Assembly: GCF_004366075.1 (NCBI RefSeq)
Contig: NZ_SODU01000001.1
Span: forward strand, 2,377,134 to 2,441,133
From: Kribbella pratensis
Lineage (GTDB): Bacteria > Actinomycetota > Actinomycetes > Propionibacteriales > Kribbellaceae
Length of the DNA stretch: 64,000 nucleotides
Direction: 5' to 3'
Under the pieces are notes generated by a model. That model was not told where the DNA came from. It made no database searches and saw only the letters and a list, made by a program, of their open reading frames with translations. Numbering within the stretch: position 1 is the first letter of the stretch; each line of letters starts with the position of its first letter. A program made the position numbers and the translations under genes. Positions 42,217 to 50,749 of this stretch are shown one piece after another.

Positions 42217-42858
42217 TTACGGCTCGTTGTCGGCGTGGTAGCGGACGAGGTCGGGGAGGAAGTTCTCCAGGTTGCCGATCTCCTCGATGTGGTGGCGGAT
42301 CCACGGGCCGAGTTTGCGCTCCGGGAACGCCTTCGTCCGGGCGACCTTGTTGAGCAGGAGGTGGCCGTGGACGGTGTCGTCTCCGAGGACCAGGTGGGTG
42401 ACGTAGCGGGTGTCGCCGCCGATCGCGTGGTACTCGTTCTCGAGGCGGACGAGGCTCGACCCGAGGACGCGTTTGGCGATCGTGGCCGAGCGGTCGTCGA
42501 TCTCCTCGACACCGACGTGGATGTCGATGAGGGTGTCCAGATTCCGCCCGAGAGCCTCGGTGATGTGCAGCCGGGCGCCAGGGCTGACGCCGCCGTCGAC
42601 ACCTGGCGACTCGATCTCGTAGGAGATGTGGTCTAGCGGATGCCAGACGAGGTAGCGCGGCTGCCGGGTGCCGGCGTACATCATGGTGCCGGGCACGTGC
42701 CGGTACCACCAGGCCAGCATCTCCGGTGTGACACCGGCGAGCGGAGCGTGCTCGATGGTCACACGCACCTGGCCGTCAGCGGCCGTCCTCGAGACGCGGG
42801 CCGACGCCTGCGGCCGGAGCGGCCACAGGACAGGTCGCGGTGCGGGAAGCTCAGGCAT
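42217..42858 (-). CDS. DAPG hydrolase (PhlG)-like protein
   Basis: A 213-residue protein from ATG 42858. GVTPEMLAWWYRHVPGTM and YLVWHPLDHISYEI are the hallmark of the DAPG_hydrolase (PhlG) family. The zinc-ligand candidates are the His in HPLDHISYE, Glu in ENEYHAIGG, and the HxxxE in RHHIEEIGN. PhlG cleaves a C-C bond in the antibiotic 2,4-diacetylphloroglucinol; many actinobacterial homologues have unknown phenolic substrates. It ends one base from the converging EamA gene. Confidence 0.75.
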   Translation of the reverse strand: MPELPAPRPVLWPLRPQASARVSRTAADGQVRVTIEHAPLAGVTPEMLAWWYRHVPGTMMYAGTRQPRYLVWHPLDHISYEIESPGVDGGVSPGARLHITEALGRNLDTLIDIHVGVEEIDDRSATIAKRVLGSSLVRLENEYHAIGGDTRYVTHLVLGDDTVHGHLLLNKVARTKAFPERKLGPWIRHHIEEIGNLENFLPDLVRYHADNEP

Positions 42859-42938
42859 ACCGGACCTTGTGCCCGATGCCTCGCACTTCATTCGGCGCAC
42901 TGACGAGGCCTGCGAGCAGGCACGAAACGGGCCGAACG

Positions 42939-43706
42939 TCAGGTCCGGGGCAGCTTGCGGGTGTCGATGAGTTGCTGGGCCACGTCGCGCAGTTTGGTGT
43001 TGGTGTCCTGGGAGTAGCGCTTGAGGATCGCGAACGCGCGGTCGCCGTCGAGGCCGTACCGTTCCATCAGGATCCCCATCGCCTGGCCGACCAGCTTCCG
43101 CGCGTCGACCGCCTGCGCCATCGTCTGCTCGTGCCTGGCAGTGGCGACCGCGACCGATGCGTGTCTGGCGAGGATGTGGGCGATCGCCTCGTCGTCCGGA
43201 CCGAAGGCGTCCGGCTCCGGGGAGTACAACCCGAGCACGCCGAACGACCGCGAACTGGCGGCGCCGACGGCCAAGGGCACATCCAGCACACTGCGGACCC
43301 CGAGACGAGCCACCTCCGCGGCCCACACCGGCCACCGGGCATCCACCGCGGTGTCGCGGACCAGTACCACCCTCTGGTGACGCAACGACTCGATCAACGG
43401 GCCGGTCCCGTCATCGATCTGCAGATTGAAGATCTCGGCGACGACGGGATCCGTCACGGCCGGGATCTCCGGCCGCCGGCCCCGGGTGTGGAGCGCCACC
43501 CCGGAATAGGTGCAGGCCAACGCCTGCAGAGCGAACTGCACGACCGCATCAACGGTTTCCTCGACACCACCGGCGCTGTGCAAGTCGACCGCCAGTCGCG
43601 CAAAGATGTCGGCCGTCTCGTCAACCAGCTCGGCCAGCCGCAGCCGGCTCTCGGATGCCGGCTCGTGAGCGCCGAACTCCAGAGCGTCATTTTCGATCTC
43701 GCTCAT
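42939..43706 (-). CDS. GAF and ANTAR domain protein
   Basis: A 255-residue protein. The GAF domain spans about 45-180 (VDAVVQFALQALACTYSGVA; VRSVLDVPLAVGAASSRSFG), and the ANTAR domain about 190-250 (VDARKLVGQAMGILMERYGL, ILKRYSQDTNTKLRDVAQQL). ANTAR domains bind dual hairpins in nascent RNA and prevent termination; the GAF part would sense a signal. No matching double-hairpin target is obvious next to it. The 138 bp upstream shows no gene. Confidence 0.88.
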   Translation of the reverse strand: MSEIENDALEFGAHEPASESRLRLAELVDETADIFARLAVDLHSAGGVEETVDAVVQFALQALACTYSGVALHTRGRRPEIPAVTDPVVAEIFNLQIDDGTGPLIESLRHQRVVLVRDTAVDARWPVWAAEVARLGVRSVLDVPLAVGAASSRSFGVLGLYSPEPDAFGPDDEAIAHILARHASVAVATARHEQTMAQAVDARKLVGQAMGILMERYGLDGDRAFAILKRYSQDTNTKLRDVAQQLIDTRKLPRT

Positions 43707-43844
43707 GCTGTGTCAACGCCGCTAACGGCCATGGGTCCTCCTGGACAGCCCAAGTGAAGCATCCGGCTGCTGACTGCCCAACAGTCGCCAAGGCAGAGCT
43801 TGCCACCATCCCGAACTTCGCACCAGTCCCGATCGTGCCGGTGA

Positions 43845-44672
43845 CTACAACGAAACGAGTACGACGGTGGCTGTCGCGCAGACCAGGCCCAGGACCTGGG
43901 GACGTGTCAGACGTTCGCGAAGGACCGTGATGCCCAGGAGCACGGGCACGGCGGGGTACAGCGACGTCAGCACGACCGCCACGGACAGCGCCTGTTCGCG
44001 GCTCGCAAGAAAGAACGCCGCGATGGCCGACGTACCCAGAAGACCCGAGGCAACGGTGAGTGCGGCGGTGCGGCGGTTCATCCGGAGGTGGACCGGCCGG
44101 GCCGCCAGCGGCGCGACCGTGAGCATGGCAACGAGCCGGTTCAGCGCCAGTGGCCACAGGCCGGCGCCGGCGTCGGCGCGCGCGAGAGCGACGTACTGCA
44201 ACGCGAATCCTGCCCCGGACAGAAGCGCCCACCCGGCGCCGGTGGAATGCGCACCGCGGGTCCGGTGGCTGCCGGCCATCAGCCAGATCGCGGGTGCGGC
44301 GATCGCGAAGCCGCACCACGCGGTCCACCCGATCTGATCGTGCAGCAAGAACACGCCGATGATCACCGGCACGGCGACCCCGGCAACGTCGCTCAGCGGT
44401 ACGACGAGACTCAGCCGGCCGATCCTCATAGCCTGGAAGAGGCACACTGCGCCCAGCCCGGTACCGATCCCTGACAGCGCTCCCCACCCGAGATCCGCGC
44501 CTGTGACATGGGGATGGGAGACGACGAGAGCGAGGGCCGTGACCAGCACGCATCCGACGAGCTGCCCCACGAACACCACGACCGGACTGCGCACTCGGCG
44601 GGCAGCCAGTCCCGCCGCGAAGTCCGACAATCCGAAGCACAGTGCCGACGCCAGCGCCAACGCGATACCCAC
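43845..44672 (-). CDS. EamA/DMT-family transporter, second copy
   Basis: A 275-residue membrane protein with about ten helices from GTG 44672 (ALALASALCFGLSDFAAGLA; FQAMRIGRLSLVVPLSDVAG; SVAVVLTSLYPAVPVLLGIT; ERLTRPQVLGLVCATATVVL). It is unlike the 41322 protein in detail, so it is not a recent duplicate. The substrate is unknown. The SRPBCC gene is divergent. Confidence 0.85.
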   Translation of the reverse strand: MGIALALASALCFGLSDFAAGLAARRVRSPVVVFVGQLVGCVLVTALALVVSHPHVTGADLGWGALSGIGTGLGAVCLFQAMRIGRLSLVVPLSDVAGVAVPVIIGVFLLHDQIGWTAWCGFAIAAPAIWLMAGSHRTRGAHSTGAGWALLSGAGFALQYVALARADAGAGLWPLALNRLVAMLTVAPLAARPVHLRMNRRTAALTVASGLLGTSAIAAFFLASREQALSVAVVLTSLYPAVPVLLGITVLRERLTRPQVLGLVCATATVVLVSL

Positions 44673-44789
44673 CGGCTCGATCCTCCACTTCGGCGTGCGG
44701 CTTCGAATGGGGATCGGGTGCCCAACGAGTCGGTTTTCTACTCAGCAGAACCGTGATTGCGAAAGCCGGTCAAGGGGCACTGGCCCGGT

Positions 44790-45266
44790 ATGGCTCGTAC
44801 AACAGAGACGCGAGCGACGCGCACCGATCGGGCGCCGCAGTTGAGGTATGTACGGACGTTCGGTTGTGATGCGGACCGCTTGTGGAGGCTCATTACCAGG
44901 GCGGAGCATCTCAGTAGCTGGCTCGGGCCGACCGTACTGAGCGACACGCAGTACGGCGGGTTCATGGTCGCGACACAGGCGCGGGCCGAACAGACCGGGA
45001 TCGTGACGGCCTGCGAACCTCCGCACTACTTCCGGGCAGCTTTCGACGATCCGCCGCACCCCACCAGCACCGTCTTGGTGGACGTCGTCCCAGGGCACGA
45101 CGAAACGCACCTGATCCTGACCCACGGCGGCATCCGCCACAGCCTGCTGGCCCAGTTCGACACTCTGTGGATGGGTGCCCTCGACCGCCTCCGGCAGGTG
45201 GTGGAGGGAAGGGCCCCGGCTACCGCTCCCCGGTACCTCCCGAAGTCGGCGGGCGGAGCAGGCTAG
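44790..45266 (+). CDS. SRPBCC/AHSA1-like protein
   Basis: A 158-residue protein from ATG 44790. LRYVRTFGCDADRLWRLITR with AEHLSSWLGP starts a SRPBCC (START-like) ligand-binding fold; the C-terminal helix is HSLLAQFDTLWMGALDRLRQ. Such proteins bind hydrophobic ligands or act beside ArsR regulators. No regulator is nearby. Its stop shares CTAG with the converging small gene. Confidence 0.75.
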   Translation: MARTTETRATRTDRAPQLRYVRTFGCDADRLWRLITRAEHLSSWLGPTVLSDTQYGGFMVATQARAEQTGIVTACEPPHYFRAAFDDPPHPTSTVLVDVVPGHDETHLILTHGGIRHSLLAQFDTLWMGALDRLRQVVEGRAPATAPRYLPKSAGGAG

Positions 45267-45442
45267 CTCATCCCGCCCGGCCTCGGAAGCTGCTCGTCGG
45301 GGTCTTCGTCCGGCTGCGGCTCGGGGTCCGGGTACGGCGTGGTGTCCGGATCGGTGTCAGGGTCGGTCCGGCCCGGGAAGGACCGGTCCGGGTCCGTCGG
45401 ATCGGGCAGCGGCGGCACAGGCGGTACAGGCGTCGTACTCAT
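45263..45442 (-). CDS. Small Pro/Asp-rich protein
   Basis: A 59-residue protein from ATG 45442 behind a strong GGAGGT. The sequence is almost entirely Pro, Asp, Thr and Arg (TTPVPPVPPLPDPTDPD; DTDPDTTPYPDPEPQPDEDP) and must be disordered. No family is known to me. The ribosome site supports translation. Confidence 0.55.
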   Translation of the reverse strand: MSTTPVPPVPPLPDPTDPDRSFPGRTDPDTDPDTTPYPDPEPQPDEDPDEQLPRPGGMS

Positions 45443-45564
45443 GATGACCTCCGAACAGAGGAACGGGAATCGCCCTCCCGGTTCCCGTCTCACGCCCCGT
45501 CCATTCCCTGGACGTCAGGTTCGCTCATGCGATGATCGCGCTACGACCTCGAGGAGTTGTCTGG

Positions 45565-46551
45565 ATGACTGGCGTGCGTGTGCTCTTTCTCGGCGGGACG
45601 GGAATCATCAGTTCGGCTTGCTCGTGGCAAGCAGTTGAGGCGGGTCTCGACCTCACGGTCGTCAACCGCGGCAAGACCTCGACTCGCCCGCTTCCTCCGG
45701 AGGCGCGAGTGCTCACCGCCGACGTCGACGACGCATCGGCCTTCGCCGAAGTGGCCGGCCAGGACTTCGATGTCGTGGTCGACTGGTTGGCGTTCACACC
45801 TGATCAGGTGCGCGCCCGGACCGACGCTCTGCGCGGACGGGTCGGCCAGTACGTCTTCATCAGCTCCGCATCGGCGTACCAGACACCACCGGCCCGGCTG
45901 CCGATCACCGAGTCGACGCCTTTGCGCAACCCGTTCTGGCAGTACTCACGCAACAAGATCGCCTGCGAAGACCTCCTCACCGCGCTGTACCGCGACGAGG
46001 GCTATCCGGTCACGATCGTGCGGCCCTCGCACACCTACGACCGGACCCTCGTCCCGTTCGACGGCGGCTGGACGATCGTCGAACGCATGCGCCGCGGTCA
46101 GCCCGTCGTGGTCCACGGTGACGGCAGCTCCCTGTGGACCCTGACCCACCACCGGGACTTCGCGCGCGGCCTGGTTCCGCTGCTCGGCCACCCCCGCACC
46201 CTCGGCGAGGCCTTCCAGATCACCTCCGACGACGTCCTCACCTGGGACCAGATCGCTCAGACGCTGGCCAGTGCGGCCGGCACGTCCGCGCAGATCGTCC
46301 ACGTTCCGTCGGACGCCATCGCCGCGGCACATCCAGCGTGGGGCGCCGGTCTCCTCGGCGACAAGACCCACTCAGCCGTCTTCGACAACACCAAACTCCG
46401 CCGCGTCGTCCCGGACTTCGTCGCCACCATCCCGTTCGAATCCGGTGCCCGCGAGATCATCAGCTGGTACGACGAAGACCCGGCCCGCCGCCGCATCGAC
46501 CCCAGCATCGACGAGGCCATGAACACCCTGATAACCCGCTACACAAGCTGA
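45565..46551 (+). CDS. NAD-dependent epimerase/dehydratase family protein
   Basis: A 328-residue protein with GAGGAG eight bases before ATG 45565. The NAD motif is FLGGTGIISSACSWQAVEAG, and YVFISSASAYQTPPARLPIT and YSRNKIACEDLL are the active-site regions (Tyr-x-x-x-Lys is replaced by YSRNK, which still fits). It resembles the sugar-nucleotide epimerase-like group related to chloroplast RNA-binding CSP41. The exact function is unknown. Confidence 0.8.
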   Translation: MTGVRVLFLGGTGIISSACSWQAVEAGLDLTVVNRGKTSTRPLPPEARVLTADVDDASAFAEVAGQDFDVVVDWLAFTPDQVRARTDALRGRVGQYVFISSASAYQTPPARLPITESTPLRNPFWQYSRNKIACEDLLTALYRDEGYPVTIVRPSHTYDRTLVPFDGGWTIVERMRRGQPVVVHGDGSSLWTLTHHRDFARGLVPLLGHPRTLGEAFQITSDDVLTWDQIAQTLASAAGTSAQIVHVPSDAIAAAHPAWGAGLLGDKTHSAVFDNTKLRRVVPDFVATIPFESGAREIISWYDEDPARRRIDPSIDEAMNTLITRYTS

Positions 46552-46596
46552 CCGACCAACCTGGCGGACGGAATGTGAGAACAGGGAGGAACCCTC

Positions 46597-46977
46597 ATGG
46601 CCCGGCAGATCATCACGACCGCGAACGCTCCGACTTCGCCGCTCTACAGCCAAGGGGTCAAGGCCGGACCTCACGTGATCGTCTCGGGCACCGCCGGTAT
46701 CGACCCGAGCACCGGCAGCCTCGTCGAGAGCACCATCCAAGCTCAGACACGGCAGGCACTGACGAACTGCGAGGCGATCCTTCGCGCCGCCGGCGCCACC
46801 CTGGACGACGTCATCGAGGTCGGCGTGCTGCTCACAAACCCCACCGACTTCACCGGCCTGAACGAGGAATACGCGCGCTGGTTCCCGTCCGATCCGCCGA
46901 CGCGATACGTCGCCAAACTCGGCGCCGACCTACCCGGCCTACTCGTCTCGATCCGAATGACAGCCTTCATCGGATAA
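46597..46977 (+). CDS. RidA family (Rid/YjgF/UK114) protein
   Basis: A 126-residue protein, GGGAGGA before ATG 46597. APTSPLYSQGVKAGPHVIVS and VLLTNPTDFTGLNEEYARWF match the trimeric Rid fold; the Arg in DPPTRYVAKLG is at the position of the imine-binding Arg of true RidA. RidA hydrolyses reactive enamines and imines. It starts a cluster with an SDR and a Gfo/Idh/MocA gene, so it may serve a sugar or amino-acid route. Confidence 0.88.
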   Translation: MARQIITTANAPTSPLYSQGVKAGPHVIVSGTAGIDPSTGSLVESTIQAQTRQALTNCEAILRAAGATLDDVIEVGVLLTNPTDFTGLNEEYARWFPSDPPTRYVAKLGADLPGLLVSIRMTAFIG

Positions 46978-47077
46978 CCCCCGTCCCGGTCGATGAACAG
47001 CAGCGACGAAAGCTCCCCACGTGTCATCCTCGAGCCACGGCACGCCGGCTGACGGAGCACCCGAGCGAAAGGACGCC

Positions 47078-47845
47078 ATGAACGCCATGCAGAAGTTCTC
47101 CCTCGAGGGCAAGGTGGCTCTGGTTACCGGTGGCAGCCGGGGGCTTGGACGGGCGATGGCCGAGGCGCTCGGTGACGCGGGGGCGGCGGTGGCGGTGACG
47201 GCGCGCACGCTCGCCGCGGCCGAAGCCGCCGCGGACGAACTGCGCGAGCTCGGAATTCGCGCGTACGGCGTCCAGCTCGAGGTGTCCGATGTGGAGGACG
47301 TCGAACGTGCGGTCGAGCAGGTCAGCACCGAGTTCGGCGAGATCGACGTGTTGCTCAACAACGCCGGCATCGGTGTCGCCGGCCGGGCCTTCGAGACGCC
47401 CGACGAAGCCTGGCACGAGGTGTTCTCCGTCAACGTCGACGGTGTCTGGTACTGCAGTCGTGCGGTCGGACGCCGGATGGCGCAGCGGGGCGGAGGCACG
47501 ATCGTGAACGTCGGTTCGATGTCGGCCGAGATCGTCAACCAGCCCCGCTGGCAGGCGTCGTACCTGTCGTCCAAGGCCGCGGTCCATCAACTGACCAAGG
47601 CCTTGGCGGCCGAGTGGGCGCCGCACGGGATCCGCGTGAACGCGATGGCACCGGGGTACTTCCTCACGGAGATGTCGCCGGTCGACCAGCCGGAGTTCAA
47701 GCAGTGGTGTGTCGATCCCGCCGCCATGAAGCGCTACGGGCTGCCGCCGGAACTGGGGCCGGTGGCGATCTTCCTCGCGAGCGAGGCGTCCAGCTTCATG
47801 ACCGGCTCTGTCGTCAAGGTCGACGGCGGCTTCACACTGTTCTGA
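47078..47845 (+). CDS. Short-chain dehydrogenase/reductase
   Basis: A 255-residue classical SDR with GAAAGGAC before ATG 47078. Cofactor motif TGGSRGLG, NNAG (LLNNAGIGVAG), catalytic Ser in VGSMSAEI and YLSSK. The next gene begins within its stop (TGATG). Its role is probably oxidation of a polyol or sugar acid. It could supply a missing dehydrogenase of the fucose route 3 kb downstream, but nothing proves this. Confidence 0.85.
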   Translation: MNAMQKFSLEGKVALVTGGSRGLGRAMAEALGDAGAAVAVTARTLAAAEAAADELRELGIRAYGVQLEVSDVEDVERAVEQVSTEFGEIDVLLNNAGIGVAGRAFETPDEAWHEVFSVNVDGVWYCSRAVGRRMAQRGGGTIVNVGSMSAEIVNQPRWQASYLSSKAAVHQLTKALAAEWAPHGIRVNAMAPGYFLTEMSPVDQPEFKQWCVDPAAMKRYGLPPELGPVAIFLASEASSFMTGSVVKVDGGFTLF

Positions 47846-48855
47846 TGGTCACCATAGGCATTGTCGGCGCCGGGCTCCGCGGGAGGCTGTTCGCCGAGGC
47901 TCTCGAGGGACAGCCGGACGTCACCGTCGTCGGGCTCGCAGAGCCCTCGGCCAAGGTGGCCGAGGAGGCCAGGGCCGCCACGGGTCTACCTGTCACCGGG
48001 TCGCATCCCGAGTTGCTCGAGGCATTCGATCCGGACGCCGTGATCGTGGCGACACCCGACTTCGCCCACCGCCAGGTCGCCGTCGACCTGGCCGAAGCCG
48101 GTAAGCACCTGCTGATCGAGAAGCCGGTCGCCACCACCCTGGACGATGCCCGCGCCATTGCCGTCGCGGTCCACCGCGCGGGCGTTCGATGCCTCGTCGG
48201 GTTCGAGAACCGCTGGAACCCGCATGTCGTGCAAGCCAAGGCCGCGATGGGGAGCGTTGGTGAACCGATCACGGCATCAGCCACCCTGAGCAACTCCTTC
48301 TTCGTGCCGACCACGATGCTGTCGTGGGCTGCGCAGTCATCACCGGCGTGGTTCCTGATGCCCCACACCGTCGACCTTGTTCTGTGGCTTACGGGCCGGA
48401 GGCCCGCATCGGTCAGCGCGGTCGGATCTCGTGGTGTCCTGGCGAAGCGCGGCGTCGACACGTGGGACGTCGTCCATGCTTTGGTCACCTTCGACGACGG
48501 ATCGACGGCGACCCTCTCATCGGCGTGGACGCTCCCGGACGCCGGTGACGGCATCGTCGACTTCCGGTTCCAGGTGATCGGCACCGAGGGGTCGGTGACC
48601 GCGGATCTGTCGCATCAGGGCCTCACCGTGGTGAGCGACAAGTATCGGTCGGCGTGGCCGGTCTCCGGCCGGATCGGGCGATCACAGGTCGGCCCTGCGG
48701 TGTGGATGGTGCAGGACTTCGCGGCCGGGCTCGTCGACGGCGGCGACCTCGGACCCGACATCGACCACGGCGTACTCGTCACCCAGATCATCTGCGCGAT
48801 CGAGGACTCGATCACCACCGGCCAGACCGTGCACCTGACCGTCCCGGCTGACTAG
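47845..48855 (+). CDS. Gfo/Idh/MocA-family oxidoreductase
   Basis: A 336-residue protein from ATG 47845, sharing one base with the SDR stop. The Rossmann motif is GIVGAGLRGRLFAEAL, and the family signature Lys is in LLIEKPVATTLDDA. The C-terminal beta domain includes WFLMPHTVDLVLWLTG. Members oxidise or reduce sugars and inositols using NAD(P). Coupled to the SDR, it likely acts on the same sugar derivative. Confidence 0.85.
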   Translation: MVTIGIVGAGLRGRLFAEALEGQPDVTVVGLAEPSAKVAEEARAATGLPVTGSHPELLEAFDPDAVIVATPDFAHRQVAVDLAEAGKHLLIEKPVATTLDDARAIAVAVHRAGVRCLVGFENRWNPHVVQAKAAMGSVGEPITASATLSNSFFVPTTMLSWAAQSSPAWFLMPHTVDLVLWLTGRRPASVSAVGSRGVLAKRGVDTWDVVHALVTFDDGSTATLSSAWTLPDAGDGIVDFRFQVIGTEGSVTADLSHQGLTVVSDKYRSAWPVSGRIGRSQVGPAVWMVQDFAAGLVDGGDLGPDIDHGVLVTQIICAIEDSITTGQTVHLTVPAD

Positions 48856-48880
48856 GACGCCCTGGATAGACTTGATTTAT

Positions 48881-49369
48881 ATGATCTTCTGGGTGGGTGG
48901 GCCTGCTGGGGCGGGCAAGTCGACGGTCAGTCGGTTGCTGGCGGGGAAGTACGGATTTGTCTGGTACAGCGTGGATGCGCATGCCTCCGATCATGAAGCG
49001 CGGGCGGCTGCGGCGGGACTTCATGTGTTGGGGAGCGGGCCGGGGGACTTCGATCGTCGGCCGATGATTGTCGAGGACATCCAGGCGTTGCCGGTGGGGA
49101 CATCGGTTGTTGTCGAGGGCGCCTTTGTCACTCCCGCGATGGCTGGGGTTGCCGAGAACGCGGTGTGGCTGATGCCTTCGAAGGACGAACAGCTCGCACG
49201 GCTGGAAGGCAGGAATCCAGGCGGCGATCACAGCGGTCTGGTCTGGGGTTGGGAGCTGGTCCGAAGTCAGCTCGGAGGGACCGACGCGCGCGTCATCGTG
49301 GTCGATGGTCAGACAGTCGAGCAGACCCTGAAGGCAGTCGAGCAGAGATTCGGTGCTCTGCTGGCCTGA
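48881..49369 (+). CDS. P-loop NTPase/kinase-like protein
   Basis: A 162-residue protein. Walker A is GGPAGAGKST near residue 6; the rest resembles a small kinase (SRLLAGKYGFVWYSVDAHAS; ALPVGTSVVVEGAFVTPAMA). No family beyond AAA/kinase-like P-loop is clear. ATG 48881 lacks a strong ribosome site; a TTG nine bases earlier is possible. The codon use appears less GC3-biased than its neighbours (many gtt, ggg, ttg), which may hint at later acquisition. Confidence 0.7.
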   Translation: MIFWVGGPAGAGKSTVSRLLAGKYGFVWYSVDAHASDHEARAAAAGLHVLGSGPGDFDRRPMIVEDIQALPVGTSVVVEGAFVTPAMAGVAENAVWLMPSKDEQLARLEGRNPGGDHSGLVWGWELVRSQLGGTDARVIVVDGQTVEQTLKAVEQRFGALLA

Positions 49370-49379
49370 GCTGAGCGTT

Positions 49380-49640
49380 CCGAGGGAAGCGGAGCGTGAT
49401 GTCCAGGCCGCCGGTCGGACGGGCCGTGATGGAGATGTCGCCGTCGTGGGCACCGTCGCCACGGACGAAAGGTTCGAGCAGTCGGTGCGCCTGCTCCGGG
49501 GTGACCACGGCTCCGCTGTTGCCGATGCGCAGTACCGCTTGGCCGTTCTCCCGTCCGGTGGTGATGTCGATCCGGCCGCCTGGACGGTTGTAGGCGATCG
49601 CATTGTCGACCAGGTTGCCGACCATGCGTTCGATCGGCCC
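49380..49640 (-). pseudogene. Remnant of a sensor histidine kinase ATPase domain
   Basis: The minus strand reads GPIERMVGNLVDNAIAYNRP (N box), ENGQAVLRIGNSGAVVTPEQ (G1 region changed) and FVRGDGA, then directly HDGDISITARPTGGLDITLR. The G2 box with GLGLSIV, normally between, is missing, and nothing of the sensor or dimerisation part is present upstream. This is an in-frame internal deletion in an already truncated gene. The rest of 49641-49809 shows no gene. Confidence 0.65.
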
Positions 49641-49809
49641 CCGAGACCTACGGCAGCAAGCCACCGTCGGCGACCGGCGGTCGTCCGCCCATCCTCGGCG
49701 GCGCCCCTGACACGCTGTACCGCTGCGGCCAGCGGTGAGACTACGTGCGGCGAGGGATCACGTCTGCTCCCCAGCGTTCTGAACTGTGGACAGCACGCTA
49801 GACATCATA

Positions 49810-49833
49810 TGTTTCACCTGGCAATGTGAAGCA
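49810..49833 (+). promoter_or_regulatory. Inverted repeat upstream of the FAH-SDR-GntR operon
   Basis: TGTTTCAC (49810-49817) and GTGAAGCA (49826-49833) form an 8-8-8 inverted repeat with one mismatch, 55 bp before the start of the FAH gene. It may be the site of the GntR protein encoded as the third gene of the operon. Confidence 0.45.
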
Positions 49834-49888
49834 GAACCGCCACGAAGCCACTCAGACGCGGTGAAAGATACGATCTGGAGGTAGTGCG

Positions 49889-50749
49889 ATGAAGTTCGCC
49901 CGCTTGGGTCCTCTCGGTACGGAAGCGCCGGTCGTCGTCACCGAGGACGGCGTCCGCAGCCTCGCCGGACTCACCGCGGATCTCGACGCCGGGTTCTGGG
50001 AGTCCGACGGGCCGGCCCGCGTCGCGGCCGCACTGGCCGCCGATGAACTGCCGCTCCTCGAGAACGCCGGCGACCTGCGGATCGGTGCACCGATCGCCCG
50101 GCCGGGCGCGATCGTCTGCATCGGCATGAACTACGCCGCGCACGCCGCCGAGTCGGGCGCCGAGCCGCCGACGTCGCCGGTCATCTTCTTCAAGGCGCCG
50201 AACACGTTGGCCGGCCCGAACGACCCCGTCACGATCCCCAAGGGCAGCACGAAAACGGACTGGGAGGTCGAGCTCGGAGTAGTGATCGGCAAGCGCGCGT
50301 CGTACCTCGACTCCCCCGCGGACAGCCTGGAGCATGTGGCCGGTTTCGTGGTGGCCAACGATCTGTCCGAGCGTGCCTTCCAGATCGAGCAGTCCGGCGG
50401 CCAGTGGAGCAAGGGCAAGATCGCGGCCGGCTTCAGCCCGGTCGGTCCCTGGCTGGTCACCCCCGACGAGATCGAGCACCAGAAGCTCAGTCTGCGCAGC
50501 TTCGTCAACGGCGAGCCGCGGCAGGACTCCAGCACCGCTGACCAGATCTTCGACGTCGCGACGGTCATCCACCACCTGAGCCAGTACATGGTGCTCGACC
50601 CGGGCGATCTGATCATGACGGGAACGCCGGAGGGCGTGGCGCTGTCGGGCCGGTTCCCGTACCTGCGTCCCGGCGACGTCGTCGAGGTCGAGATCGACGG
50701 TCTCGGCCGGCAGCGCCAGGAGTACGTCGCGTTCGAGGCCGCCGAATGA
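49889..50749 (+). CDS. Fumarylacetoacetate hydrolase family; likely 2,4-diketo-3-deoxy-L-fuconate hydrolase
   Basis: A 286-residue protein with GGAGGT before ATG 49889. The FAH domain spans about 70-280: CIGMNYAAHAAESGAEPPTS, TDWEVELGVVIGKRA with metal-binding acidic residues, VVANDLSERAFQ and IMTGTPEGVALSG. In the L-fuconate route a hydrolase of this family splits 2,4-diketo-3-deoxy-L-fuconate to pyruvate and L-lactate. Coupling to an SDR and the presence of fuconate dehydratase nearby support that role, though rhamnonate routes use the same families. Confidence 0.82.
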   Translation: MKFARLGPLGTEAPVVVTEDGVRSLAGLTADLDAGFWESDGPARVAAALAADELPLLENAGDLRIGAPIARPGAIVCIGMNYAAHAAESGAEPPTSPVIFFKAPNTLAGPNDPVTIPKGSTKTDWEVELGVVIGKRASYLDSPADSLEHVAGFVVANDLSERAFQIEQSGGQWSKGKIAAGFSPVGPWLVTPDEIEHQKLSLRSFVNGEPRQDSSTADQIFDVATVIHHLSQYMVLDPGDLIMTGTPEGVALSGRFPYLRPGDVVEVEIDGLGRQRQEYVAFEAAE

